From positions 330 to 6,648 of the forward strand of contig DFBI01000229.1 in assembly GCA_002367335.1 (NCBI GenBank): a DNA stretch of 6,319 nucleotides, written 5' to 3'. The stretch is from Syntrophaceae bacterium UBA3084 (GTDB taxonomy: Bacteria > Desulfobacterota > Syntrophia > Syntrophales > UBA6807). The notes beneath the pieces are model-generated. The model saw only the letters and a program-made list of their open reading frames with translations. It was not told where the DNA came from and searched no databases. This document shows positions 1-6,152 of this stretch, one piece after another. The translations under genes were made by a program, and so were the position numbers. Numbering within the stretch: the stretch's first letter is position 1; each line of letters starts with the position of its first letter.

Positions 1-916
1 TGTTATTATAGAACTTACAATAAGGAATGGTAAACTGTAAAACGCCACCAACATTCACAAAAACATTGTTTCTAAAAGTCCAGTTGCCATAATTTACATC
101 TGGATGTTCATCACCGGTAAGCAACATGCCTATAGAGGCAGGTGAATCCTTGAAAAGATTTTTTTCAATCAGCATGTTATTGGACTGCTCTGCGTTGTTA
201 TTGTAAATTTGAAAGATGTCTGCATGAGCTGTGCCTCCTGTATATAGGTTATCTACTGTGTTATTTCTAAAAATGTGGCCTGTACCAAACATGCGTATGG
301 CATCTCCTAAACTATCTTTCCATAGATTGTTTTCAATAAGAATGTTTGATGTATTTGTTCCTGTAGTCATTATTACCAGTTCAGTTCCTGTATTAAAATC
401 TTGGAAGGTATTCCCGCTGATTGTGCAGTTTGCAGAAGGGGGATCGATTGTGGGATGTGAGGAAATTGCGAGTCCCCCTGCTGGCCCCTCAAAAATGCAG
501 TTTTGTATAATGGTATAGTCACCCCGGGTATATAGTCGAACACCGGAAAAAGTAAATCCATCTATGGTAATATAATGCCGTGCAGTAGAATACGACCCGA
601 CATTCCAAGCTCCAGTGATAGTAACAGTTCCTTCAGCCTTATAGGTTATGGGACTGCCATCTGAGCCGCTTGTAGCTATTGTTACTGCTCCTTCATAAGC
701 ACCTGCCTGGACGAGCACAGTGTCACCCGCTATCATTGTATTTGCGGCTTCCTGGATGGTTAGCAAGGGATGATCTTGCGAGCCATCATTACTATTACTC
801 CCCGCTGTTGATACATAATATGTAGCCCCATTCGCTAGTGGAATGTCAGCTAAACTTAGTGAAAGAATAAAGACTAAAGAAACAGCAATTTTTATGAAAT
901 TTTTGTTCTTCAACAT
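1..916 (-). CDS. Secreted right-handed parallel beta-helix protein (DUF1565/pectate-lyase-like), C-terminus cut by window edge
   Basis: The frame is open from an ATG at 916 to the left edge: 305 codons, no stop. Residues 1-22 form a Sec-type signal (basic LKNKNFIK, hydrophobic core about 9-20, cleavage perhaps after SLA at 23 or ANG at 30). Residues 33-74 read YYVSTAGSNSNDG..HP..TIQEAA...AGDTVLVQAGAYEG, the typical N-terminal strand of DUF1565/pectin-lyase-fold proteins. Beyond that come repeated coils with N-rich turns (IENNLWKDS, IFRNNTVDN, IEKNLFKDS, FRNNVFVN), the Asn ladder of right-handed beta-helices. Such proteins bind, cleave or epimerise polysaccharides outside the cytoplasm. No catalytic residues can be assigned, so lyase, epimerase or structural roles all remain open. 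A GAGG Shine-Dalgarno lies 8 bases before the ATG. It is the last visible gene of the cluster, 269 bp after the polymerase-like gene, with its own promoter candidate. Its position suggests action on the locus's own glycan (inference). Confidence 0.9.
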   Translation of the reverse strand, partial: MLKNKNFIKIAVSLVFILSLSLADIPLANGATYYVSTAGSNSNDGSQDHPLLTIQEAANTMIAGDTVLVQAGAYEGAVTIATSGSDGSPITYKAEGTVTITGAWNVGSYSTARHYITIDGFTFSGVRLYTRGDYTIIQNCIFEGPAGGLAISSHPTIDPPSANCTISGNTFQDFNTGTELVIMTTGTNTSNILIENNLWKDSLGDAIRMFGTGHIFRNNTVDNLYTGGTAHADIFQIYNNNAEQSNNMLIEKNLFKDSPASIGMLLTGDEHPDVNYGNWTFRNNVFVNVGGVLQFTIPYCKFYNN

Positions 917-924
917 TTTTAATA

Positions 925-928
925 CCTC
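925..928 (-). promoter_or_regulatory. Ribosome binding site of the beta-helix gene
   Basis: On the minus strand GTGAGG is followed by eight bases (TATTAAAA) and then ATG at 916. GAGG at good spacing supports this start and is the clearest Shine-Dalgarno in the window. Confidence 0.7.
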
Positions 929-944
929 ACATTATTTTTTCAAG

Positions 945-957
945 ATCATTGAATGAT
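945..957. repeat. 13-bp perfect palindrome ATCATT-G-AATGAT upstream of the beta-helix gene
   Basis: Two perfect 6-bp half-sites flank a single central G, about 30 bases upstream of the beta-helix start and inside its probable 5' leader. It could be a small operator or a chance AT-rich palindrome; nothing further supports regulation. Confidence 0.35.
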
Positions 958-1037
958 AAAAATCAAAAACTACGATCGCCTCAAAAAAGACCTGTTTCCC
1001 AGATCAATACTTAAATAAATCTGTCAAAAAAACAATT

Positions 1038-1065
1038 TTTATAGTGACCAGTATGCTATGTTCAA
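1038..1065 (-). promoter_or_regulatory. Candidate sigma70-like promoter for the beta-helix gene
   Basis: On the minus strand TTGAAC (1060-1065; 4 of 6 matches to TTGACA) and TATAAA (1038-1043; 5 of 6 matches to TATAAT) are separated by 16 bases. Transcription would begin near 1031 and give a leader of roughly 115 bases containing the 945-957 palindrome. The site sits in a 269-bp gap after the polymerase-like gene, where a separate promoter is plausible. AT-rich DNA gives such matches by chance, so this is a candidate only. The remainder of 917-1185 shows only weak repeats and no clear terminator. Confidence 0.4.
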
Positions 1066-1185
1066 GAGTCGTGATTTATTAACATATATATATTAAAGGG
1101 TTGGTATATTCAATGAATTTCTTCATATTCGATGTGTGAAATGTGTCTCACTATCATAAACATTATAGAGCAGTAACGGTCTCTC

Positions 1186-2484
1186 TTATGTTGGTTCGGT
1201 GGAGAGGGAACCGGGATCTTTAAATAAACTGCTGACAGTGGAGATCATTGCCAGGAGTAAATACCAAAACACTATTATCTGATCAAAATAACTTACTGAT
1301 ACAAAGGAAACGATATGAGCAAAAAGAGTGGCGCCCATGGCCCAGAGAATTATTCTTATGGCAAATGGTTCATCTTTCGAATCTTTAAGCGTTTGGCCTA
1401 TGTCTCGGAAACAAAGCACAATTACAGTAGTGAACAAAATCAATGTGATCATACCGCCATTCACACCTACTTGGATAAACTGGTTGGTGATGTCTGCCTG
1501 ATCAGGGCTCCACGTTACCCCAGTCGGCATCCAGTGTCGGGTGTATGTTGTGCCAATGAGCCACCATTCATCAAAATGACGAATGGCTGTATCTATTAGT
1601 TCTGACCGGTGCCATCCACTACCACCTATGAGATGCCCCAGGCGGGCGATTAAAAACCAGACCGGCGCTTTCATGACCATGTGAAGCGCTATTAAACTGA
1701 AGAGTATGCCCCATCGGATAACGCGCATGTGTTCCCGAAAGCGCCACATCAACATTCCGATAATTGCAAACAGGTAGGCCATGGCAGGACCACTCGAATG
1801 TGCCGTTATCACAATAATTGTTGCTGCGATAAATCCTGTTATTGCGAGTGCTTTTGTTCCCTCATTTTTGAACCACATTGCAATAAAGAAAGGGATCGAT
1901 GTGGCCCCGAAAGTTCCTGCGAGGATCGGATGAGTAAAAGACCCCTGGCAACGTACACTTCCTTCACGGATTAAACTGAACATTGGTACGCCACCGAATA
2001 TATAAAATAAGTTTTCCCCGGTAGCCTTTTCAACCAGCATCAAGCCTGCGAGAGGCACTATAATGATGGCGAGAGTTTTTAATAACAGATTTATATTGTC
2101 AAAATCTCGTATTAAAATCCGAAAGAAGAAATAAAGTCCGATTGCGTTATATGCGAATCCAAGGCTGCTGATTAACGCTGCAGTAGTATCCCATAAAAAA
2201 GTATAAGTAATAATAGCTGAAATAACATACAGAATCAAAGCCTTATCAATTGTATTAAATTTTATCGAAGATAGTTCTCCTCGTATAACAATGCGTATCC
2301 AGCAAAACAATAAAATGATCCGCATTATGGTCAAATCAGCGGTCGCAATTACTATTCGCTGAGCAAGCGTCATATAACAAGCCGAAATCAAGATAGGAAT
2401 TACTGCATATCGCCGAGGGAGTAATAGCGTTATGATACCCATCAAGAGTGTAAGTGAAAGGCTTATTCCAGTTATGTTGGTCAT
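1186..2484 (-). CDS. O-antigen polymerase/ligase-like polytopic membrane protein (Wzy/WaaL type)
   Basis: This 432-residue protein is strongly hydrophobic, with about 12 predicted membrane segments (approximately 5-22, 26-46, 52-68, 80-98, 102-125, 133-152, 185-205, 211-228, 231-248, 255-272, 336-359, 373-395, 400-420; one or two may be half-helices). Before the long polar loop, residues 178-186 read RCQGSFTHP, matching the RxxGxFxHP signature of the O-antigen ligase/polymerase family. The loop at about 280-335 carries GWHR (290-293) and leads into DITNQFIQVGVNGG (331-344), equivalent to the family's 'hN.yl....G..G' motif. Such proteins join undecaprenyl-linked glycan repeat units, or transfer them to an acceptor, on the outer side of the inner membrane. 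Sequence alone does not separate polymerase from ligase; polymerase is favoured by the flanking transferases (inference). The ATG at 2484 is the first start after an in-frame TAG, but no Shine-Dalgarno precedes it. It overlaps the stop of a possible 20-codon ORF (ATGA), so translation may be coupled. Confidence 0.85.
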   Translation of the reverse strand: MTNITGISLSLTLLMGIITLLLPRRYAVIPILISACYMTLAQRIVIATADLTIMRIILLFCWIRIVIRGELSSIKFNTIDKALILYVISAIITYTFLWDTTAALISSLGFAYNAIGLYFFFRILIRDFDNINLLLKTLAIIIVPLAGLMLVEKATGENLFYIFGGVPMFSLIREGSVRCQGSFTHPILAGTFGATSIPFFIAMWFKNEGTKALAITGFIAATIIVITAHSSGPAMAYLFAIIGMLMWRFREHMRVIRWGILFSLIALHMVMKAPVWFLIARLGHLIGGSGWHRSELIDTAIRHFDEWWLIGTTYTRHWMPTGVTWSPDQADITNQFIQVGVNGGMITLILFTTVIVLCFRDIGQTLKDSKDEPFAIRIILWAMGATLFAHIVSFVSVSYFDQIIVFWYLLLAMISTVSSLFKDPGSLSTEPT

Positions 2485-2543
2485 TGGTTTTTGGGTATTA
2501 GCGTAGTTAAAATTGATGAAATAATTACTGAAGATGCCTTCAT
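2481..2543 (-). CDS. Possible 20-residue leader peptide coupled to the polymerase-like gene
   Basis: An ATG at 2543 opens a 20-codon frame (beginning MKASSVIISS, ending IPKNQ) that stops at TGA 2483-2481. The stop shares bases with the ATG of the downstream gene (ATGA), an arrangement typical of translational coupling. The downstream start has no Shine-Dalgarno of its own. A purine-rich GGGGAAGGG precedes the short ORF, but 14 bases from its ATG, which is longer than usual. The peptide is hydrophobic and Ser/Thr/Ile-rich, with no recognisable family. An ORF this short can easily arise by chance, so support comes only from the overlap geometry. Confidence 0.25.
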   Translation of the reverse strand: MKASSVIISSILTTLIPKNQ

Positions 2544-2606
2544 GAAAAGTCGGATTTCCCTTCCCCTAGTGAGATGGGATAAGAGAGAGGGGGCATTTCT
2601 GACTTC

Positions 2607-2633
2607 CAACGAGCTCATTTATCAAGTTCGTTG
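2607..2633. repeat. Stem-loop: 9-bp inverted repeat with 9-base loop
   Basis: CAACGAGCT (2607-2615) and AGTTCGTTG (2625-2633) are complementary except for one position, which is a G-U wobble when read as plus-strand RNA and a mismatch as minus-strand RNA. The loop is 2616-2624. No U-run follows in the direction of transcription, so it is not a standard intrinsic terminator of the upstream glycosyltransferase gene. It lies in the presumed leader of the polymerase-like gene and may be a protein-binding or RNA element. Confidence 0.4.
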
Positions 2634-2680
2634 CTCATAGGATGCCGCTTGCGGTATAAACCAACTTTTTACGAAACCAT

Positions 2681-2708
2681 TTTATATGTTCTATGCGAAA
2701 TGTTTCAC
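2681..2708 (-). promoter_or_regulatory. Weak sigma70-like promoter candidate before the polymerase-like gene
   Basis: On the minus strand GTGAAA (2703-2708; 4 of 6 matches to the -35 consensus) and TATAAA (2681-2686; 5 of 6 matches to the -10 consensus) are 16 bases apart, directly after the stop of the upstream glycosyltransferase gene. If real, it gives a leader of about 190 bases holding the 2607-2633 stem-loop and the possible 20-codon ORF. Support is weak. Confidence 0.25.
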
Positions 2709-3602
2709 TTACTGATTACTGGTAAAAAAGGATAAAAATCCGATTCTTAATCGTTTACGTTGTTCTTTCCTGAGATAGCGAATAAAGTCAGCCGACACGG
2801 GTATTTCCGGCCTGAGAATAAACGACCGGGAATACCCGTATAGTCTAGAAAAAGCATACGATATATGTGATCTTTTCTTTAACCTATAAAGACACTTGAA
2901 GATTTCGAAGACTGGATCACTGCCGAGAGAATAATCCATTAATCCCTGGCGAAAGCCTTCCTTTACGCTACCTTTTGTTCCTAAAGTAGGTTTATGGTGA
3001 AGAACCTGTAATTCAGGGAACGATTCAACTTCCCATCCTTTCATGCGTGCTACCACTTCAGCATACCAATCTTCACCACCGAATTCTAAGGGTAGAAAAC
3101 CTGCAATATCTTCATAACATTCGCGTCTGAATATTTGTATGCCACCCGCAACTGAGTCAACACTGTTAAATGGACGACTCTTAAAATGTCCCTGATTATT
3201 TTCATAAATATATCCACCGGTAACACCTAACTTAGGGTATCTTATAAATTTATCAAGAATAAGTTCATAATAGTGCGAACCGTGAAAGGTTATGTCGGCA
3301 TCTAAATGGCCAATAAAATCAAAATGATATTTTTTAATAATATTATATCCTGTATTAAGAGCAAAAACTTTTGAAGCGAAGTTATGGCTTTGTTTTCTCT
3401 TTTCAATTCTGATGTATTGTATGAACTCGTGTTTTGAAGAATATTTTTTTATAATTTCATCAGTACGATCCATAGAACCATCACTTACTATAATCCAATG
3501 TTTGGGAAGAAGGTTTTGCGCAAGAACAGATTGTATGGTCTTTCCTATATAAGCTCCTTCGTTATAAGCAGCGGTTATAAGTACATAAGGTTTCATAGAC
3601 AC
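2709..3602 (-). CDS. Family 2 glycosyltransferase (GT-A fold)
   Basis: A 297-residue inverting GT2-type glycosyltransferase, expected to transfer a sugar from a nucleotide-sugar donor to a growing glycan at the cytoplasmic membrane face. The Rossmann-like N-terminus reads VLITAAYNEGAYIGKTIQSVLAQ (7-29). The nucleotide-binding segment IIVSDGSMDRT (37-47) has Asp41. The metal-binding DxD is HLDADI with DAD at 101-103. A conserved acceptor/catalytic-base region GGEDWYAEVVARMKGW spans 175-190, followed by LHHKP (201-205). The C-terminal third is basic (KKRS, RKEQRKRLR) with no clear membrane helix, suggesting peripheral membrane contact. The chosen start is GTG at 3602, with weak AAAGA eight bases upstream; ATG at 3596, two codons in, is equally possible. 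An in-frame TGA shortly upstream excludes a longer protein. It lies 43 bp after the preceding transferase gene, so the two are probably co-transcribed. Donor and acceptor cannot be read from sequence. Confidence 0.9.
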   Translation of the reverse strand: MSMKPYVLITAAYNEGAYIGKTIQSVLAQNLLPKHWIIVSDGSMDRTDEIIKKYSSKHEFIQYIRIEKRKQSHNFASKVFALNTGYNIIKKYHFDFIGHLDADITFHGSHYYELILDKFIRYPKLGVTGGYIYENNQGHFKSRPFNSVDSVAGGIQIFRRECYEDIAGFLPLEFGGEDWYAEVVARMKGWEVESFPELQVLHHKPTLGTKGSVKEGFRQGLMDYSLGSDPVFEIFKCLYRLKKRSHISYAFSRLYGYSRSFILRPEIPVSADFIRYLRKEQRKRLRIGFLSFFTSNQ

Positions 3603-3645
3603 ATTATTAATCTTTCATTATTTGATTGGGGGGAATAAAGTTGCA

Positions 3646-4590
3646 TTAATTATTGTGGTGCTTATATGAAAAAATTAATTTAATGCCCGCAATATTTTGT
3701 TTTATCTTATGAATGGCTTTTGATTTTTTGGATGGCTTAACCACATATAAAAAAACATTCCAAAGCAGTCTTGATAGATGCCTTAAAAATAAAATTAGCA
3801 AGAAACTCGTTATAGTTAAAATACTATGATGCTTTTGCCAATATTGTATCATTGCACGTTCTCGTTCTAAGGAAAATCTTAGCGGAGAGTTAGAAGAACT
3901 TCCTCCTCCGTAATGGATAGCTTCAGCTTCCGGAAAGAAAACAATTTCCCAATCGGCATTCCAGAAACGTTTACACCAGTCTATATCTTCAGAATATATG
4001 AAAAAACGCTCATCAAAAAGACCGACTTTATTCATCGCTTCTCTTCTAACAGAGAGAAAACAACCGGCCAGAACATCAACAGATCTGATCGTCTCGTGGT
4101 TAAAATAAAACATCTGATCACTTGAAACCAGATCATTTGATGGAAAGATTTTGTTTAAACCAACGGCTGAACAGAAGTTGTTCCAGAGCGAGGGAAATTT
4201 GCGGCAGGTAACCTGGAGCGTTTCATCAGGATACAGGATTCTCGGGCCTGCCATGCCAATTTGGGGGTTTGCCCCCATAAAATCATGAAGTCTGTCAATA
4301 GTGCCTTCGAGGACTTCTACATCAGAATTGATCAGGTATAAGTATTGTCCCTTGCTCTTTTGAAGTCCGATGTTATTGGCTTTAGCAAACCCGAGATTTG
4401 TTTCATTTTGGATGAGTATTGCTTCGGGATAATTTTCTTTCACAGCTTCTGGAGACCCGTCAGAAGATGCATTATCCACAACAATAAGTTCTATACTGTG
4501 TGCTGTTTGTTCCCGATATAAACTTTCCAAGCATTTAAGCAAAAAATATCTAGCGTTCCAACTGACTATAATAACCGATATATCTACCAT
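3646..4590 (-). CDS. Family 2 glycosyltransferase, WbbL/rhamnosyltransferase-like
   Basis: A GT2 transferase of 314 residues from the chosen start. Numbering from that ATG, DISVIIVSWNARYFLLKCLESL is the first strand-helix, IELIVVDNASSDGS (33-46) the nucleotide-binding segment, and TNLGFAKANNIG (64-75) a conserved helix. YLINSDVEV (85-93) contains the SDV form of the metal-binding DxD, and VLAGCFLSVRREA (173-185) precedes FDERFFIYSEDIDWCKR (192-208), the ED-containing catalytic region. HYGGGSS (226-232) follows. This order is that of WbbL-like dTDP-rhamnosyl and related transferases of O-antigen and exopolysaccharide loci; the donor is not proven. A hydrophobic stretch at about 258-286 and a basic tail probably hold it at the membrane. 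The start at 4590 was chosen because GGGGGAT/AGG lies 6-10 bases upstream and GT2 proteins usually begin at this point. In-frame alternatives are ATG 4608 and TTG 4614 (322 residues). The gene follows a 257-bp non-coding gap. Confidence 0.9.
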   Translation of the reverse strand: MVDISVIIVSWNARYFLLKCLESLYREQTAHSIELIVVDNASSDGSPEAVKENYPEAILIQNETNLGFAKANNIGLQKSKGQYLYLINSDVEVLEGTIDRLHDFMGANPQIGMAGPRILYPDETLQVTCRKFPSLWNNFCSAVGLNKIFPSNDLVSSDQMFYFNHETIRSVDVLAGCFLSVRREAMNKVGLFDERFFIYSEDIDWCKRFWNADWEIVFFPEAEAIHYGGGSSSNSPLRFSLERERAMIQYWQKHHSILTITSFLLILFLRHLSRLLWNVFLYVVKPSKKSKAIHKIKQNIAGIKLIFSYKHHNN

Positions 4591-4705
4591 GATAAGCCTA
4601 TCCCCCATTGTCAAGACAAAAACAGAGTTGTTTAAGTAAGAAGCCTGTTCTGAAACTTTCCTTTTGCTGAATGTTCAATTTCGTTCCAAAGTTCGAGAAA
4701 GGGGA

Positions 4706-4750
4706 AATTTTAATCAGAGGAATATATTGTATATTTCTTAGATTAAAATT
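4706..4750. repeat. 45-bp AT-rich near-perfect palindrome (21-bp arms, 3-base loop)
   Basis: Left arm 4706-4726 and right arm 4730-4750 match at 18 of 21 positions, around a TTG loop. The outer ten pairs (AATTTTAATC with GATTAAAATT) and the inner six are perfect; the three mismatches fall at arm positions 11, 12 and 15. It lies mid-gap between the FrhB-like gene and the WbbL-like gene. It is AT-rich and lacks an adjacent U-run, so it is not a typical terminator. It may be a cruciform, an operator, an mRNA-stabilising hairpin or a small repeat element. The rest of 4591-4847 shows no convincing promoter or ORF. Confidence 0.65.
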
Positions 4751-4847
4751 GAGCCTGATGCAGAAATTAGTCAAAAGAGGACGTTATGCAACAGTCTCTA
4801 TTTCTTAAAGATGTCTTTGCAACGAGCAACTAAATGGGAGAAGAACC

Positions 4848-6128
4848 TCATTGTTTAATTATGCTGATGGATCGTAATTTCTGAGTTGGTGGGTTACGGT
4901 GCCATAACCCACGAAGTAAGAGACGTTTTATGGTTCCAGCAATTGTTTTAATTTTCATATGTAAGGTATTTCTTTTCCAAACAGAAAAAAGTGAAAATCC
5001 TTTAAATTCCGGTGTTGGGATAAAAAGTAATTTTATTGCCAAAAGTCTTCCAAACAATTCTTTGCGCCTTTCCGGAAGACCCTGTGCTGCAAAAACTGCT
5101 TGTGTGTTAGATCGTTTTAAATCAAGATACCCAGCTTCCATAGCTTTATGAAGAATTTCTTTTCCTCGTTTAGATCGAACAAGTACAAGAGACATGCCGG
5201 GATTAGGTATATCTTTTTTATATATGTGCCAGGCATCACCGGATGCAATGTCGGCAAATTCTCCCAAACTGTCCGGGCATAATTTACAGCGGAAAGAACG
5301 GTATTTTTCCAGAAAGGACCATGATTTTTCATACGTCAAGGATTTCTCAGATGTATGTTTTTTAGAAGAGACTTTAAAAAGTCCCGGCCATCCATTGCCC
5401 CTGTAGGCAAGCGTATCAATATCATCCGGTTGGACATGCAATTGTTTCAGTAAATCAATAGTTCCCTGTGTACTTGGTGTTCCGGCGCAAAAAAAAGTTA
5501 AAACAAGCCCAAGATTTTTGTCCAATTTTGGTCGAATTTTTCTAAGAGAAGACAATGCTGCAACGTCACATGGCTTTCCAATAAATACACAGGGCGTATC
5601 GCTGTTTTCGATAATGTGAAGACTATCGCAGGGGGATGAGGGCGCGTAACGTGAACCTGCCCGTTTAAGTAAATCAGCTTTAGTCTTACTTACAACTGTT
5701 TTATTTAACAAGGGATTTGATGGATCCATTCCTGTATGTAGGATAAAATTCATATGTTCTTGTTCTAAACAATACAGGGCCAGAGCAGATAAAATGCCTC
5801 CTGATGACGCCCTGTAACGTAATTCATGATCTATAGCATTTCCTTCCCAAATTTCATAGGTAGAGCCAAGCAATGGATGAGATTGAATATCCGATGAGTG
5901 TGAGGAGGAGAGGAGATTGGCGTTCAGCTTATATCCGGGACAGAATTCAAGACATTCTGTACATTCAAGACATTTGTTGTTGTGAAATTTGGGACGAATG
6001 CCAACAGATTCAAAATTGACAAGAGAAACTGCTTCATAGCTGCAGTAATACTGACAAGCACCACAACCGACACATAAACCCCAGTCGACAACATCCTTTA
6101 GATTTTTTATTCGTTGCATAAATGCCAT
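4848..6128 (-). CDS. FrhB/FdhB-family iron-sulfur protein (coenzyme F420 hydrogenase/dehydrogenase beta subunit-like)
   Basis: A 426-residue cytoplasmic redox protein. The N-terminus carries two ferredoxin-like [4Fe-4S] motifs: CVGCGACQYYC (C19, C22, C25, C29) and CLECTECLEFCP (C53, C56, C59, C63). The FrhB/FdhB N-terminal region follows with YRASSGGILSALALYCLE (105-122). The C-terminal region has FIGKPCDVAAL (182-192), TFFCAGTPS (211-219), YRGNGWPG (242-249) and FRCKLCPDSLGEFADIASGDAW (279-300), with C187, C214, C281 and C284 as possible further cluster or active-site ligands. Characterised relatives use a flavin and Fe-S clusters to move electrons to or from F420 or other acceptors. Homologues also occur in bacterial polysaccharide loci, often beside pyruvyl transferases, where the reaction is not established. 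A redox step on a sugar precursor is the likely role here (inference). The tail (about 390-426) is basic and partly amphipathic. The ATG at 6128 has no clear Shine-Dalgarno; ATG 6119 is an alternative. Only 24 bp separate it from the preceding gene, suggesting one operon. Confidence 0.9.
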   Translation of the reverse strand: MAFMQRIKNLKDVVDWGLCVGCGACQYYCSYEAVSLVNFESVGIRPKFHNNKCLECTECLEFCPGYKLNANLLSSSHSSDIQSHPLLGSTYEIWEGNAIDHELRYRASSGGILSALALYCLEQEHMNFILHTGMDPSNPLLNKTVVSKTKADLLKRAGSRYAPSSPCDSLHIIENSDTPCVFIGKPCDVAALSSLRKIRPKLDKNLGLVLTFFCAGTPSTQGTIDLLKQLHVQPDDIDTLAYRGNGWPGLFKVSSKKHTSEKSLTYEKSWSFLEKYRSFRCKLCPDSLGEFADIASGDAWHIYKKDIPNPGMSLVLVRSKRGKEILHKAMEAGYLDLKRSNTQAVFAAQGLPERRKELFGRLLAIKLLFIPTPEFKGFSLFSVWKRNTLHMKIKTIAGTIKRLLLRGLWHRNPPTQKLRSISIIKQ

Positions 6129-6152
6129 AAAGATAAATCATGGTAATTGCTT

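Noticed and set aside
231..518. 95-codon plus-strand ORF
   Set aside because: It lies antisense within the beta-helix frame, which has a signal peptide, Shine-Dalgarno and family motifs. The plus-strand product has no recognisable features.
373..561. 62-codon minus-strand ORF in another frame of the beta-helix gene
   Set aside because: It is fully inside the beta-helix coding frame, has no family resemblance, and is a frame shadow.
1022..1027. Perfect minus-strand TTGACA box
   Set aside because: No acceptable -10 element occurs at 16-18 bases downstream. The TTGAAC/TATAAA pair just upstream is better.
1135..1152. CRP-like half-sites TGTGA...TCACT
   Set aside because: The half-sites are eight bases apart rather than six and the outer base does not match, so it is not a credible CRP site.
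1315..1974. Two plus-strand ORFs (1315-1599 and 1729-1974)
   Set aside because: Both are antisense to the polymerase/ligase-like membrane protein, whose motifs and hydrophobicity run through the same region.
3913..4125. 70-codon plus-strand ORF
   Set aside because: It is antisense to the catalytic part of the WbbL-like transferase and has no independent support.
4609..4614. Minus-strand TTGACA just upstream of the WbbL-like gene
   Set aside because: It is followed by GGGGGATAGG and the start codon, with no -10 box. The downstream bases are better read as a ribosome binding site.
4790..4835. Shared CAACGAG words between this gap and the 2607-2633 stem-loop
   Set aside because: The similarity is only 7-8 bases and does not extend, so it does not support a dispersed repeat or IS remnant.
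4930..5406. Plus-strand ORFs 4930-5151 and 5194-5406, and minus-strand ORF 5117-5332
   Set aside because: All overlap the FrhB-like gene in other frames, while its Cys motifs and C-terminal signatures confirm the real frame.
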